A DNA stretch of 64,000 nt from Qipengyuania sp. JC766 (GCF_040717445.1 NZ_JBFEFL010000001.1:1240001-1304000); one strand, 5' to 3'. Shown: positions 36,226 to 46,918, counted from the stretch's first letter. Notes: generated by a model from the letters alone, not told the origin. A program made the numbers and translations.

Positions 36226-37856
36226 TGTACAAGTACGACCAGTACGACCAGGCGATGGTCGATGCCCGCGTGGAGGAATTCCGCGACCAGGCGAACCGCC
36301 GCCTCGAAGGAAAGCTGACCGAGGACCAGTTCAAGCCGCTGCGGCTGATGAACGGGCTCTATCTCCAGCTGCATGCCTACATGCTGCGCGTGGCGATACC
36401 CTACGGGACGCTCGACAGCCGGCAAATGCACGCGCTGGCGGACATCGCGGACAAGTACGATCGCGGATACGGGCACTTCACCACGCGCCAGAACATCCAG
36501 TACAACTGGATCAGGCTGGAAGACGCGGCCGACATCCTGGCGGACCTCGCCAAGGTGGAAATGCACGCGATCCAGACCAGCGGTAACTGCATCCGCAACA
36601 TCAGTTCGGACCATTTCGCAGGCGCCGCGGCGGACGAGATCGTCGACCCGCGCCCCTATGCCGAACTGCTGCGTCAGTGGTCGAGCTTCCACCCGGAATT
36701 CAGCTACCTGCCGCGCAAGTTCAAGATCGCGGTGATCGCCAGCGACACCGACCGTGCCGCGATGCGTCTGCACGATATCGGCATCAACATCGTGCGCAAT
36801 GATGCCGGGGAATTGGGCGCGGCCTTCTATGTCGGCGGCGGCATGGGCCGCACCCCGATGATCGCCCCGCTGATCCGCGACTTCGTGCCGCTGGACCAGT
36901 TGGTCACCTACGCCGAGGCGTGCCTTCGCGTCTACAACCGCCACGGACGGCGCGACAACAAGTACAAGGCGCGCATCAAGATCCTCGTCCACGAAATGGG
37001 CGCCGAGGAATACGCCCGGCAGGTGGAGGAGGAATTCGCCCACCTGCTGGAACAGGGCGTGGAACCGCCGCTTGCGGAACTGGAGCGGATCGGGGGCTTC
37101 TTCGTGGCGCCGGATTTCGAGGACGGGCCGAAGACAATCGACCGGTCCGATCCGGGCTTCGCGCTCTGGGTCGATCGCAACACGGTGCGCCACCGGAACG
37201 ATGCTTACGTCAGCGCGGTCGTCAGCCTGAAGCCCGTCGGCGGAATCCCGGGCGATGCTACCGCCGATCAGATGCGCGTCATGGCGGATCTGGCCAAGGA
37301 ATACAGCTTCGACGAATGCCGCGTGATGCACACGCAGAACATCGTCCTGCCCCATGTGCGCATCGCGGACCTCCACGCGCTGTGGACCCAGCTGGACGAA
37401 GCGGGCCTGGCCGAACCGAATCTCGACCAGGTGGACGACATCATCGCCTGCCCGGGGCTCGATTATTGCAGCCTCGCCAATGCGCGCTCCATCCCGATCG
37501 CGCAGAGAATCTCGGAGCGGTTCGTCGCCAACGGGATGCGCGATACGCTGGGCGAGCTGAAGCTGAAGATCTCCGGTTGCATCAACGCCTGCGGCCATCA
37601 TCACGCGGGCCATATCGGCATCCTCGGCGTCGACCGGAAAGGCGTCGAGAATTACCAGCTGTTGCTGGGCGGGAGCGAGGCGGAGGATGTGAGCCTCGCC
37701 AAGATCACCGGCCCCGGCTTCGACGAGGCGGGTATCGTGGATGCGGTCGAAACGGTGTCGAACGTGTACCTTCGCGAAAAGCGCGACATCGAGCGGTTCA
37801 TCGACACCTACAGGCGCATCGGAATGGCCCCTTTCAAGGAGGCGCTCTATGGCTGA
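36225..37856 (+). CDS. cysI: Sulfite (nitrite/sulfite) reductase haemoprotein
   Basis: This 543-residue siroheme/[4Fe-4S] enzyme has two ferredoxin-like halves. The cluster-binding cysteines are C409 and C415 (ACPGLDYC) and C452 and C456 (GCINACGHHH); FTTRQNIQYNW and TSGNCIRNI line the siroheme site. It reduces sulfite to sulfide with six electrons. No flavoprotein CysJ is encoded nearby, so ferredoxin is a likely donor. It overlaps the next gene by 8 bases. Confidence 0.93.
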   Translation: MYKYDQYDQAMVDARVEEFRDQANRRLEGKLTEDQFKPLRLMNGLYLQLHAYMLRVAIPYGTLDSRQMHALADIADKYDRGYGHFTTRQNIQYNWIRLEDAADILADLAKVEMHAIQTSGNCIRNISSDHFAGAAADEIVDPRPYAELLRQWSSFHPEFSYLPRKFKIAVIASDTDRAAMRLHDIGINIVRNDAGELGAAFYVGGGMGRTPMIAPLIRDFVPLDQLVTYAEACLRVYNRHGRRDNKYKARIKILVHEMGAEEYARQVEEEFAHLLEQGVEPPLAELERIGGFFVAPDFEDGPKTIDRSDPGFALWVDRNTVRHRNDAYVSAVVSLKPVGGIPGDATADQMRVMADLAKEYSFDECRVMHTQNIVLPHVRIADLHALWTQLDEAGLAEPNLDQVDDIIACPGLDYCSLANARSIPIAQRISERFVANGMRDTLGELKLKISGCINACGHHHAGHIGILGVDRKGVENYQLLLGGSEAEDVSLAKITGPGFDEAGIVDAVETVSNVYLREKRDIERFIDTYRRIGMAPFKEALYG

Positions 37857-38283
37857 TATCCTGCGCTACCGCGACAACGAACCCGTCGGCCACCCCGCCG
37901 TGACCGTCGACGCCTTCCTCGACCAGAGCGACGCCGAAGCCGTCCGCATCGAACCGGGCGACGACGCGCGCGACCTCCTGCCGCACCTCGATCGTATCGC
38001 ACTGGTGGAGATCAACTTCCCCTCCTTCGGCGACGGCCGCGGCTATTCCGCCGCCCGCATCCTGCGCGAAGCCGGCTTCACAGGAGAAATCCGCGCGGTG
38101 GGCGACGTGCTGGTGGACCAGATCGCCTACATGCGCCGCTGCGGGTTCGACGGGTTCGATCCCGACAGTCCGCTGGACCCGGCCGACGTCGAAGCGGCGC
38201 TGTCGCGCTGGCCGGACGTCTATCAGCCCGCCGCGGACGACCGCACCCCCATCTGGGCGAAGCGCCACGGGGCGGCGGCATGA
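37849..38283 (+). CDS. DUF934 family protein
   Basis: This 144-residue protein carries the DUF934 blocks VEINFPSFGDGRGYSAARIL and AVGDVLVDQIAYMRRCGFD. The family almost always lies beside cysI or cysH in proteobacteria but has no proven activity; a role in sulfate assimilation is inferred from that linkage. It overlaps cysI by 8 bases and cysH by 4 bases. Confidence 0.88.
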   Translation: MADILRYRDNEPVGHPAVTVDAFLDQSDAEAVRIEPGDDARDLLPHLDRIALVEINFPSFGDGRGYSAARILREAGFTGEIRAVGDVLVDQIAYMRRCGFDGFDPDSPLDPADVEAALSRWPDVYQPAADDRTPIWAKRHGAAA

Positions 38284-39047
38284 ACCAGCTACGCGCGATT
38301 GACCGACTCGAAACCGCGCCGCGCCACACGGAACAGGACGCGATCCGCCTGAATCGCCAGTTCCGCGGTTCCGACACGGACGAGATGCTGCGCGCCGTGA
38401 TCGAGGACGGCATTGCAGGCGACGCCGCGATCGTCTCCAGCTTCGGAGCCGAGAGCATCGTGCTGCTGCATCTCGTCACGCGGGTCGCGCCCGATATTCC
38501 CGTGCTGTTCCTCGAGACGGGCAAGCATTTCCCTGAGACGCTCGCCTATCGCGACGAGGTCGCCGAAAGGCTCGGCCTCAATCTCGTGAACCTCCATCCC
38601 GATTTCGACGAACTGGCGGCAAAAGACGAAACCGGCCTGCGCTGGTCCTACGACCCAGACGGATGCTGCGAGATCCGCAAGGTCAAACCGCTGACCCGCG
38701 CGCTGATCGATTACGAATCCACCTTTACCGGGCGCAAGGCGTACCAGAATTCGGGCCGCGCCACCCTGCCCCGGTTCGAGATCGACACGTCGGACGCCAT
38801 GGGGCGGCTCAAGATCAATCCGCTGATCGACTGGGACGCCAGCCATATCGAGGGTTACCTGATCCAGCACGACCTGCCGCGCCACCCGCTGGTGGCACTG
38901 GGATATCCCTCCATCGGCTGTTCGCCCTGCACCACCAAGGTCGCGCCGGGCGAGGATCCGCGTTCGGGCCGCTGGAAAGGCTGGGACAAGACCGAGTGCG
39001 GCATCCACCAGCCGGGCACCGACGAGGCCGACCAGCCCTATTTCTGA
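38280..39047 (+). CDS. cysH: Phosphoadenylyl/adenylyl-sulfate reductase
   Basis: This 255-residue enzyme reduces activated sulfate to sulfite. The adenylyl-binding motif SSFGAESIVLLHL is followed by both cysteine pairs of the [4Fe-4S] type (Cys129-Cys130 in DGCCEIRK; Cys214 and Cys217 in GCSPCT) and the catalytic C-terminal cysteine (KTECGIH, Cys240). The cluster-bearing form generally uses APS directly. It completes the reductive half of the pathway with CysI. Confidence 0.94.
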   Translation: MNQLRAIDRLETAPRHTEQDAIRLNRQFRGSDTDEMLRAVIEDGIAGDAAIVSSFGAESIVLLHLVTRVAPDIPVLFLETGKHFPETLAYRDEVAERLGLNLVNLHPDFDELAAKDETGLRWSYDPDGCCEIRKVKPLTRALIDYESTFTGRKAYQNSGRATLPRFEIDTSDAMGRLKINPLIDWDASHIEGYLIQHDLPRHPLVALGYPSIGCSPCTTKVAPGEDPRSGRWKGWDKTECGIHQPGTDEADQPYF

Positions 39048-39059
39048 GCGCTGCGCGGC

Positions 39060-39971
39060 CTAGAGCCAGCGCACCTGCCGGTACCATTCGGCCGTATCGC
39101 GCAGGCCCTTGCGCGGTGGCACCTGCGGCCGCCAGATCGCTTCGGGCACGGCGCGCCGCGGGCTCACGACCCAGTCTGGATGGACGAGATAGCTCGCCCG
39201 GTCGGTCGTCAACCGCGCCCGCGCCCCGCGTATCCGCTCGTCCAGATGGGCCGCCAGTCTCAGCGCCCAATCCGGCAAATGCAGCACGGCGGCCTTGCTG
39301 CCGACCGCCCAGCTGATCGTGCGGGCCAGGTCGCCATGCGTCCAGCCACCGGCGCGGCCGTCGTCCGGCTCGAAGATCGCATGCGTCGTCTCCTCGCGGG
39401 AGGGAACGAGATCGAGCAACAGTCGGGCGAGATCCTCGACATGGATCAGCGAACTGCGCCCCCGCTTCGAAGGCACCGGGATGACACGCTTCTGCGCCGC
39501 CTTGAACATCTCGAGATAGTCGCGGTCACGCGGGCCGTAGACGCCCGGCGGGCGCACGATGGTCCAGTCCATGCCGCTGGCCGCCACGATCCGTTCCGCC
39601 CGTGCCTTGGACCCGCCATAGGCTGAGAGGAGCGGTTCGCGCGCGGCGAGCGAGCTGACGAAAATGAACCGCCTGACCCCTGCGCCCTTCGCCGCTTCGA
39701 CCAGGTTGAGCGTCCCGGTCACATTGGCGATTTCCATGTGTTCCGGTTTACGCGCGGTGGTCAGGCCGGCGATGTGGATTACCGTTTCCGCACCGGCCAC
39801 GAAATCGTCGAGAACGAATTTCTCCGCCAGCCCGCCCTGGACCCAGTCGAAATCGAGCCGGCTTTCCGGCGGATTGCGCGCCAATACCCGAGCGGTTTCC
39901 CCGCGTTCTTCCAGCAGGTCGAGCACGGCCTGCCCCACGAACCCCGTTCCCCCGGTGATCGCGACTGTCAT
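39060..39971 (-). CDS. NAD(P)-dependent epimerase/dehydratase family protein
   Basis: This 303-residue extended SDR-like protein has N-terminal motif GGTGFVGQAV, the IHIAGLTTARK strand, and a reduced active site (SAYGGSKARAE, with Tyr and Lys spaced YxxxK). Residues YGPRDRDYLEMFKAAQ are typical of the atypical SDRs. It has an extra C-terminal part; the substrate is unknown. The start at 39971 overlaps the proB stop, so the two share a message, though a role in proline synthesis is not implied. Confidence 0.82.
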   Translation of the reverse strand: MTVAITGGTGFVGQAVLDLLEERGETARVLARNPPESRLDFDWVQGGLAEKFVLDDFVAGAETVIHIAGLTTARKPEHMEIANVTGTLNLVEAAKGAGVRRFIFVSSLAAREPLLSAYGGSKARAERIVAASGMDWTIVRPPGVYGPRDRDYLEMFKAAQKRVIPVPSKRGRSSLIHVEDLARLLLDLVPSREETTHAIFEPDDGRAGGWTHGDLARTISWAVGSKAAVLHLPDWALRLAAHLDERIRGARARLTTDRASYLVHPDWVVSPRRAVPEAIWRPQVPPRKGLRDTAEWYRQVRWL

Positions 39972-41101
39972 GCCCGCACCAGATGATCGCGGTGAATGAC
40001 TGCGGCGCGCGGCGTGTAGCCGAGCCGCGCGGCCTGGTCCTCGTCTTTCAGGCCGCGGATGGCGCGACATTCCTCGCTCGAATACTCGACCAGCCCCTGG
40101 CCCAGGCGCTCGCCCCCGGGCCCTTCGATGGCCACGAGGTCGCCTCGCTCGAAGTCTCCTTCCACCTGCGTTACGCCAGCGGCGAGCAGGCTGGCACGAT
40201 CGGCCAGCGCCGCGGCACAGCCGGCATCGACGCGCAGCTTACCGGCGACGGACAACCGCCCGCCCAGCCATGCCTTGCGGGCATTGTCGCGGCGACGCGG
40301 AAGGAACAGCGTCCCCGTACCGGCCTCCCGCGCTGCGCCGATCGGCGCATCGGGCCGGCCGTCCACGATGGCAAGGGCGATGCCCGCCCGCCCGGCGATC
40401 CGTGCGGCTTCCACTTTTGCGATCATGCCGCCCGTCCCCACGCCCGAAGCGGACGTGCCCGACGCCATGGCGAGGATGTCAGGCGTGACGCCTTCGACCA
40501 CCGGCACGCGGCGCGCGCCGGGTTCCCCCGGATGCCGGTCGTACAGGCCATCAACATCGGACAGCAGCACCACCGCCTGCGCCTGTGCAGCCTGCGCAAC
40601 GCGCGCGGCGAGGCGATCGTTGTCGCCGAAACGGATTTCCTCTGTCGCAACACTGTCATTCTCGTTGACGACGGGGACCGCGCCTTGTTCCAGCAAACGG
40701 CCCAGAGTGGCCGAAGCATTGAGATAGCGGCGGCGATCCTCGAGGTCGCCCAGCGTCACCAGCATCTGCGCGGCGACCAGTCCGTGCGCATCCAGCGAGC
40801 GGGACCAGAGCCGGGCCAGTTCGACCTGCCCGACAGATGCCGCAGCCTGCGCGTCGGCGAGGCTGCCACGGCCGCCCGCGGGCAATCCCAGTCGCTTCGC
40901 CCCAAGCGCGATCGCACCCGAACTGACGACGATGACGTCCCGCCCCGCCTGGCGGAAGGTGGCGATTTCACCGGCGAGTGCCGCCAGCCACTGGTCCCGC
41001 GCCGTGCCGTCGCGCACCAGAAGCGCGGACCCGACTTTCACGACCAGACGCCCCGCCTGCGCAGGTTCGAGAAGCGCGGACAGGGTGTGCGGGGCCGACA
41101 T
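39968..41101 (-). CDS. proB: Glutamate 5-kinase
   Basis: This 377-residue enzyme phosphorylates glutamate in the first step of proline synthesis. The amino-acid kinase domain (VVKVGSALLV, VSSGAIALGAKRLG, VVNENDSVATEEIRFGDND, GTGGMIAKVEAA) is followed by a C-terminal PUA domain (GDLVAIEGPGG). The start is the ATG at 41101, just after the obgE stop; the TTG at 41107 overlaps that stop. proA is not in the window. Confidence 0.95.
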   Translation of the reverse strand: MSAPHTLSALLEPAQAGRLVVKVGSALLVRDGTARDQWLAALAGEIATFRQAGRDVIVVSSGAIALGAKRLGLPAGGRGSLADAQAAASVGQVELARLWSRSLDAHGLVAAQMLVTLGDLEDRRRYLNASATLGRLLEQGAVPVVNENDSVATEEIRFGDNDRLAARVAQAAQAQAVVLLSDVDGLYDRHPGEPGARRVPVVEGVTPDILAMASGTSASGVGTGGMIAKVEAARIAGRAGIALAIVDGRPDAPIGAAREAGTGTLFLPRRRDNARKAWLGGRLSVAGKLRVDAGCAAALADRASLLAAGVTQVEGDFERGDLVAIEGPGGERLGQGLVEYSSEECRAIRGLKDEDQAARLGYTPRAAVIHRDHLVRA

Positions 41102-41103
41102 TG

Positions 41104-42165
<1,062 letters not shown>

Positions 42166-42272
42166 TCAGGTAAAGAATTTCACGGGCCCGGGGGAGTCCT
42201 GTTTTCCCGCGCGGCGCCGCGACGCGGGGAAATGCCGTTCCGGCGAACCGATCGTGCTGCTGGACGGTTACC

Positions 42273-42348
<76 letters not shown>

Positions 42349-42478
42349 GTCCAGGTCTGGATCGCATCGGCAGGTGTCCCCGCACGAAGCGAGGGCGCGC
42401 CTTAGCGAACGCACAGGTGGCTGCAAAGCACAAATTTGCGCAGCCGGCGCAAAGGCGCCGAAAGCGGGGCGACGCGGA

Positions 42479-43537
42479 TCAGTTCGCCTCGCCGCCCGTG
42501 CCGTCCTGCGCTTCCTCGCTGCCGGTAAAGACCGGTTCCGCGTCGGGCACCTGGCTGGTCACCGCCGGTCCGAAACCCGGGACCGGAACGGTCTCGTCAG
42601 GCTGCACGGCCGGATCGGCGGACTGGTCGCCGGTGCCGTCCTGGAAGACGATCGCGGACTGCCTGTCATCGACGGCAGGCTGGACACCGTAGGTCGCCGG
42701 AGCAGCGACGCTGACCTGGCTGGCCGTTCCGACGGTGTTGCCGCCGATGGAAACAGGGGCGTATCCGCCCGTCTGCAGGCTCGCCGTGTCGATCTGCGCG
42801 GCCGAGCCGGCAAGTTGCGGCTGGAGCGAGTAGCTGCGCAGCGGCGGAGCATATTTCGCGTCCCATGCCGCGACTTCGCGCAGCCAGCGTTCGTAATCGG
42901 TATAGAAATTGTCGAACACCTGCTCGAACTGCGGCAGGCTGCGTGCGGCAAAGGCTTCCATCGCCGTGCGGCCTTCGACTGCGTTGCTATCCGCATCCAT
43001 CGCCACTTCCAGCGCGGTCCGGCAGAATTCGTGCTTCACCGTGGGCAGCGCGAAATAGTTGTAAACCCGCGTCAGGTAGGAATCCATCGCCGGCACGTAG
43101 TCGTTCGCATACTGCTCGCGGAATTCGCCTTTCACCAGATTGTAGGTGCCGGAATAGGTCTGGCGATTGCGTTCGAGCAGCGAATTGTAGCTGTCGATCA
43201 GTGTCGCATATTGCGGCTCCACGCAGCTCAGCACGGCGACGTTGAGCGCCGAGCGCACGTTCCAGATCGTCTGGGGGGTCGACAGGCCGTAATTGACCGT
43301 GCGGCGCAGGCCGTCGGGTCCGCGCTGCGGCACGAACATGTTGCCGACTGCACCGCCGGGCGAAACGGGTCGCGCCGGGACGTATTCGACGACCGGCGGC
43401 GGCGGTGGTGGCGGGGGTGGCGGAGGAGGCGGCGGCGGAGGCGTCGTGGCGCATGCGGCGAGCGCGGCCGCACCGACCGCGACGGTCGTGATCCTCAACG
43501 CCAGGGGTTTTCTCGTTTCGGTTTTTCCGGCGGCCAT
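42479..43537 (-). CDS. Proline-tract lipoprotein of unknown function
   Basis: This protein of about 352 residues has a lipobox LAAC (residues 26-29) and, after two threonines, a run of 16 prolines (33-48). The folded middle (about 60-240) is rich in Tyr, Asn and helix and carries several cysteines (VLSCVEPQY, HEFCRTALE); the C-terminus is low complexity. The polyproline run could act as a spacer from the outer membrane. No family is recognised. I chose the ATG at 43537; it follows an upstream terminator and has AGAGGA before it. Confidence 0.65.
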   Translation of the reverse strand: MAAGKTETRKPLALRITTVAVGAAALAACATTPPPPPPPPPPPPPPPPVVEYVPARPVSPGGAVGNMFVPQRGPDGLRRTVNYGLSTPQTIWNVRSALNVAVLSCVEPQYATLIDSYNSLLERNRQTYSGTYNLVKGEFREQYANDYVPAMDSYLTRVYNYFALPTVKHEFCRTALEVAMDADSNAVEGRTAMEAFAARSLPQFEQVFDNFYTDYERWLREVAAWDAKYAPPLRSYSLQPQLAGSAAQIDTASLQTGGYAPVSIGGNTVGTASQVSVAAPATYGVQPAVDDRQSAIVFQDGTGDQSADPAVQPDETVPVPGFGPAVTSQVPDAEPVFTGSEEAQDGTGGEAN

Positions 43538-43622
43538 TCCAAGCGGTTCCTCTCGCATATCGGAAACATAGGCGACCAGCATTGCGCTGGCCTGAAGCGG
43601 CACCTTAACCGCTGGATTCGGC

Positions 43623-43660
43623 AAAGAAAATGCCCGGAATGCTTTTGGCATTCCGGGCAT
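43623..43660 (-). terminator. Intrinsic terminator of the Bax-inhibitor-1 gene
   Basis: On the minus strand ATGCCCGGAATGC and GCATTCCGGGCAT form a perfect 13-bp stem with a 5-base loop (CAAAA), followed by TTTTCTTT. It lies 31 bases after the stop of the gene ending at 43691. On the plus strand CGTCGTTTTT follows, so it might also work in that direction. Confidence 0.88.
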
Positions 43661-43690
43661 CGTCGTTTTTCGGTCTGTCCGCTGTCTCGT

Positions 43691-44437
43691 TTATTCCCGG
43701 TTACCCAGGAACTGCAGCAGGAACATGAACATGTTGATGAAGTCGAGATACAGGCTGAGCGCGCCCAGGATGATCGACTTCTGCGCCCAGTCGGTGCCGC
43801 GGAACACGAAGTATTCCCGCTTCAGGCGCTGTGTATCGTAGGCCGTGAGACCGGCGAAGATCAGGACGCCGAGCGCGGCGATCGCGAGTTCGAGACCGGC
43901 CGAACCGATCAGGAAGGCGTTGAGCAGGCTGGCGATGATCAGGCCGACGACACCCATGATCAGGAAGCTGCCCATGCCGGACAGGTCCTTTTTCGTGGTA
44001 TAGCCGTACAGGCTCAGGCCCGCGAAGGCACCGGCGGTGGCGAAGAACGTCACCGCGATCGAGCCGGGTGCGTAGATCAGGAAGATGGTGGACAGCGCGA
44101 GGCCCATGACCGCCGCGTAGGACCAGAACATCACCTGCAGCGCGCCGGCGCTGAACTTGCGTGCGCCAAAGCTCATCAGCAGCACGAAGGCCAGCGGCGA
44201 AAGCGCGATCACGAACCAGATGCCGCTGTTGACCAGCGCGCCCGTGATGCCGCTCGCCACTGATGCCAGCGCAACCACGCCGGTCAGCAGTACGCCGAGC
44301 CCCATGTAATTGTAGATCGAGAGCATGTGCTTGCGCAGGCCCTCGTCATGCACCATGCCATCGGCGATATCGCCGCGCGTCCCGGGCATGGGATTGAACC
44401 CGGTGCGCTGCTGGCTCCTCTCGTTCCAGTCTGCCAT
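43691..44437 (-). CDS. Bax inhibitor-1/YccA family membrane protein
   Basis: This 248-residue protein has seven predicted membrane helices and the family features FINMFMFLLQFLGNRE at the end, the loop aspartates in LTAYDTQRLK, and the N-terminal YNYMGLGVLLTG. Family members are pH-sensitive calcium leak channels or modulators of the FtsH protease; the role in this organism is not known. It has its own terminator and a 180-base upstream region in which I see no other gene, so it is probably transcribed alone. Confidence 0.9.
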   Translation of the reverse strand: MADWNERSQQRTGFNPMPGTRGDIADGMVHDEGLRKHMLSIYNYMGLGVLLTGVVALASVASGITGALVNSGIWFVIALSPLAFVLLMSFGARKFSAGALQVMFWSYAAVMGLALSTIFLIYAPGSIAVTFFATAGAFAGLSLYGYTTKKDLSGMGSFLIMGVVGLIIASLLNAFLIGSAGLELAIAALGVLIFAGLTAYDTQRLKREYFVFRGTDWAQKSIILGALSLYLDFINMFMFLLQFLGNRE

Positions 44438-44621
44438 CTGAGATCAAAGCTCCGTTTATGATCGGACCGGAAATCGGCCGCGATGTTCCAGGTAATATCG
44501 CCGTTTCACCGGCGGTTTTCAAGGGAAACCGGCGAGTAAATAAGTCTCGCCCGGTTAACGCCCGGTCAAGCCGATCAGCCCCATCCTGTCCGCTTGGCGC
44601 CGTTTTTCCGGCGGCTCCCGG

Positions 44622-45125
44622 TCAGGCTTCGCCGACGGCGTCCACCATGGCATTGTCGAGCGCGTCGTACGGATCCTTGTCCCCCCAGAGCACGAACTGG
44701 AAGGCGGGGTAGAACCGGTCGCATTCCTCGACCGCGTTCTCGATCAGCGCCTGCGCCTGCGACAGGCTGAGCAATCCCTCGTCGCCCAGCAATGCACCGT
44801 GGCGATAGACCAGCATGCCGCCCTGCGACCAGATATCGAAATGGCCCAGCCACATCTGTTCGTTGACCAGTGCCAGCAGTTCGACCGCCTTCTGCCGGCG
44901 CGATTTCGGCACGCGCACGTCCGGCAGGCAGAGCAGTTGCAGGACGTTGTCCTCGCCTCGCCAGATCACGCGCATCTGGTATTTCGCCCAGCTGCCCTGG
45001 ATTTCGCCCGACAGTTCCCCGTCGACCTGCTCGAATGCCCACCCCCGCGCCTCGAACAGCGCGGCGAGCATTTCCACCGGTTCGGCTTCGTCGGAAACGG
45101 CAAAGCGGCCCGTCGACGTGTTCAT
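44622..45125 (-). CDS. YbjN domain-containing protein
   Basis: This 167-residue cytoplasmic protein resembles YbjN (TCP-1-like chaperone fold related to type III secretion chaperones): LAALFEARGWAFEQVDG, GEDNVLQLLCLPDVRVP and VNEQMWLGHFDIWSQGGML. Its function is unproven; in enterobacteria YbjN affects motility and stress. The ATG at 45125 starts the conserved part. It lies between the SPOR-domain gene and the Bax-inhibitor-1 gene. Confidence 0.8.
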   Translation of the reverse strand: MNTSTGRFAVSDEAEPVEMLAALFEARGWAFEQVDGELSGEIQGSWAKYQMRVIWRGEDNVLQLLCLPDVRVPKSRRQKAVELLALVNEQMWLGHFDIWSQGGMLVYRHGALLGDEGLLSLSQAQALIENAVEECDRFYPAFQFVLWGDKDPYDALDNAMVDAVGEA

Positions 45126-45254
45126 GAATTGGTCCCGTTCGTCATCGGGACCCAGATGGCGCGGCAGGGGCGAGCGACGCAATCGCCGGCCCGCTCGCGC
45201 TTGGGGAGAACCGATATCCCCTGTGCAAATCGTGTGCAAAAGCAGCCGCTTCGC

Positions 45255-46844
45255 TCAGCGGATCGGGTCGACCGTCTCGCCTTCGGGACTGGTGTAGATG
45301 AACCCCTCGATCCCCGCCTCGGCCAGCGCATTGAGCGCCGTGCGCGCCGCCCGTGCGTCGGCATAGGGCCCCGCCAGGAGGCGATGGGATTCACCCCAGA
45401 CGGCGGTATGGCCGGATACCTTGCCCAGCACTTCGGGTGCCTGGCGGCCGAACCGGCGCCAGTCGAAGGCGAGCCGGTCGCGCTCCCTGCCCGTGGCCAC
45501 CTGGACCCAGATGCGCGAGGGATCGGTCACCGGCTCCGGCTCGGCAGGCGCCTTCTCGCGCGGGGGTTCGATGCGGGTGATGTCCACCCGGCCAGGACGC
45601 GCCTGTGTGGACGTTGCCGGCACGACTGCGAGGTCGGCAAAGGCGTCCGCGACCGATGCATTGTCGGGCACTTGCGGTTCGGCGGCCGCAACCGTGCTGG
45701 TGACGCCCGGTCCCGTCGAGCCAGCGACCCGCGCGAGATCGAAGCCCGGACCGATGGCCTCGGGCGCGCGGGCGGTATCGGCGCGCTCCACCGCTTGCGA
45801 GGTCGCCGCCTCCAGACCCGCTTCGGGGATCGCGACCGCGACTTCGGCGGCCGGGATTTCGGCCACGGCCGGCGGAGACACCGTTTCCGCTTGCGCTGCG
45901 ACCGCCGGTAACGAGCTCTCGCCGGTCGCTACCGCAACGGGCTCGACGGCGGCGAGCTCGGCCTCGCCGAAAGCGGGGCCCGAAGGCGTCAGGCGCCGGT
46001 CGGCGTTCCGAGCGATCGCACTGTCGGGCCGGTATTGCGCGATCTGCGGCGCGTCGGTTCCGATCTGCGCCGTGCGCGGAAAGATGCCCAGATTGGCAGC
46101 CGCGGCCTGCTGTGCCTTGGTGAGGCGCGGCATGTATTGCAGGTAGGGCGCGATCCGCGCGGCCAGTTGCCGCGGCATGGCCGCCTCCGCGATGGCGACC
46201 GATTCCACCGCATCGCCCATGATCGCCATCGAAAACGCCCGTGCCCGCGTGGCGGCGGGATCCCCGCGCGAAGCGAGCGGCGCAAGTGTCGAGCGGGCCG
46301 CGTCACGGTCGCCGGAAATGGCGAGGCTGACGGCCAGCCGGCTGCGGATCAGCGGATCGTCTTGCGCCTGCAGCGACCGGCGATATTCCTGCTGCGCGGC
46401 CAGATTGTCGCCGACGAGGTCGTAGGCAAGGCCCTGGTCGCCGGTGAACGCGTCGACCAGCAGGGAGGCACCTTCGGTCCGGAAAAGCTCGATTGCCCGC
46501 AGCGGTTGGTTGAGACGGGCGAAGGCGGAGGCAAGGCCGCGCGCCGCCCGCACGTCACCCGGCACGATATTGCGGGCGCGGGTGAAGTAGCCGACCGCTT
46601 CGGCCGCATTGTCCAGCGCCAGCGCGGCGGTGCCGGCATCGATCAGTGCGTTGACGTTCTGCGGATCGCGCGAAAGCCGGATGGTCGCGCTGCGAAGCTG
46701 CGTTTCCATCTCCGCCTGGCGGGCGATCGCATCGATCGCAGGTCCGGCAGGATCGGCCTGCGCCCACGCAACCGCCGGGCCGGCAAGCGCGACAACGCCC
46801 GCAAGCCCGATTGCTGCAATTCGCAAGGTCATGACGTGTCCCAT
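45255..46844 (-). CDS. TPR and SPOR domain protein
   Basis: This protein of about 529 residues has a signal peptide (LRIAAIGLAGVVALAGPAVAWA), TPR repeats at about 50-200 (LIDAGTAALALDNAAEAVGY, LASAFARLNQPLRAIELF), a low-complexity Ala/Val/Glu linker and a C-terminal SPOR domain (WVQVATGRERDRLAF...LLAGPYADARAARTAL). SPOR domains bind denuded septal peptidoglycan, and its position just after ftsZ fits a division role. The ATG at 46844 has AGGAG four bases upstream; 46832 is an alternative. Confidence 0.85.
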   Translation of the reverse strand: MGHVMTLRIAAIGLAGVVALAGPAVAWAQADPAGPAIDAIARQAEMETQLRSATIRLSRDPQNVNALIDAGTAALALDNAAEAVGYFTRARNIVPGDVRAARGLASAFARLNQPLRAIELFRTEGASLLVDAFTGDQGLAYDLVGDNLAAQQEYRRSLQAQDDPLIRSRLAVSLAISGDRDAARSTLAPLASRGDPAATRARAFSMAIMGDAVESVAIAEAAMPRQLAARIAPYLQYMPRLTKAQQAAAANLGIFPRTAQIGTDAPQIAQYRPDSAIARNADRRLTPSGPAFGEAELAAVEPVAVATGESSLPAVAAQAETVSPPAVAEIPAAEVAVAIPEAGLEAATSQAVERADTARAPEAIGPGFDLARVAGSTGPGVTSTVAAAEPQVPDNASVADAFADLAVVPATSTQARPGRVDITRIEPPREKAPAEPEPVTDPSRIWVQVATGRERDRLAFDWRRFGRQAPEVLGKVSGHTAVWGESHRLLAGPYADARAARTALNALAEAGIEGFIYTSPEGETVDPIR

Positions 46845-46918
46845 CTCGCTCCTGGCCGGGCGGCTCTTGCGCCCGGTGCCAGCATTCACATCGCGACGAA
46901 ACCTGCCCTGAACGCGCC

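Noticed and set aside
43380-43442. GGN repeat as a DNA microsatellite
   Set aside because: Codons vary (cgg, tgg, agg, ggg on the plus strand), so it is kept at the protein level as a proline run rather than as a simple repeat.
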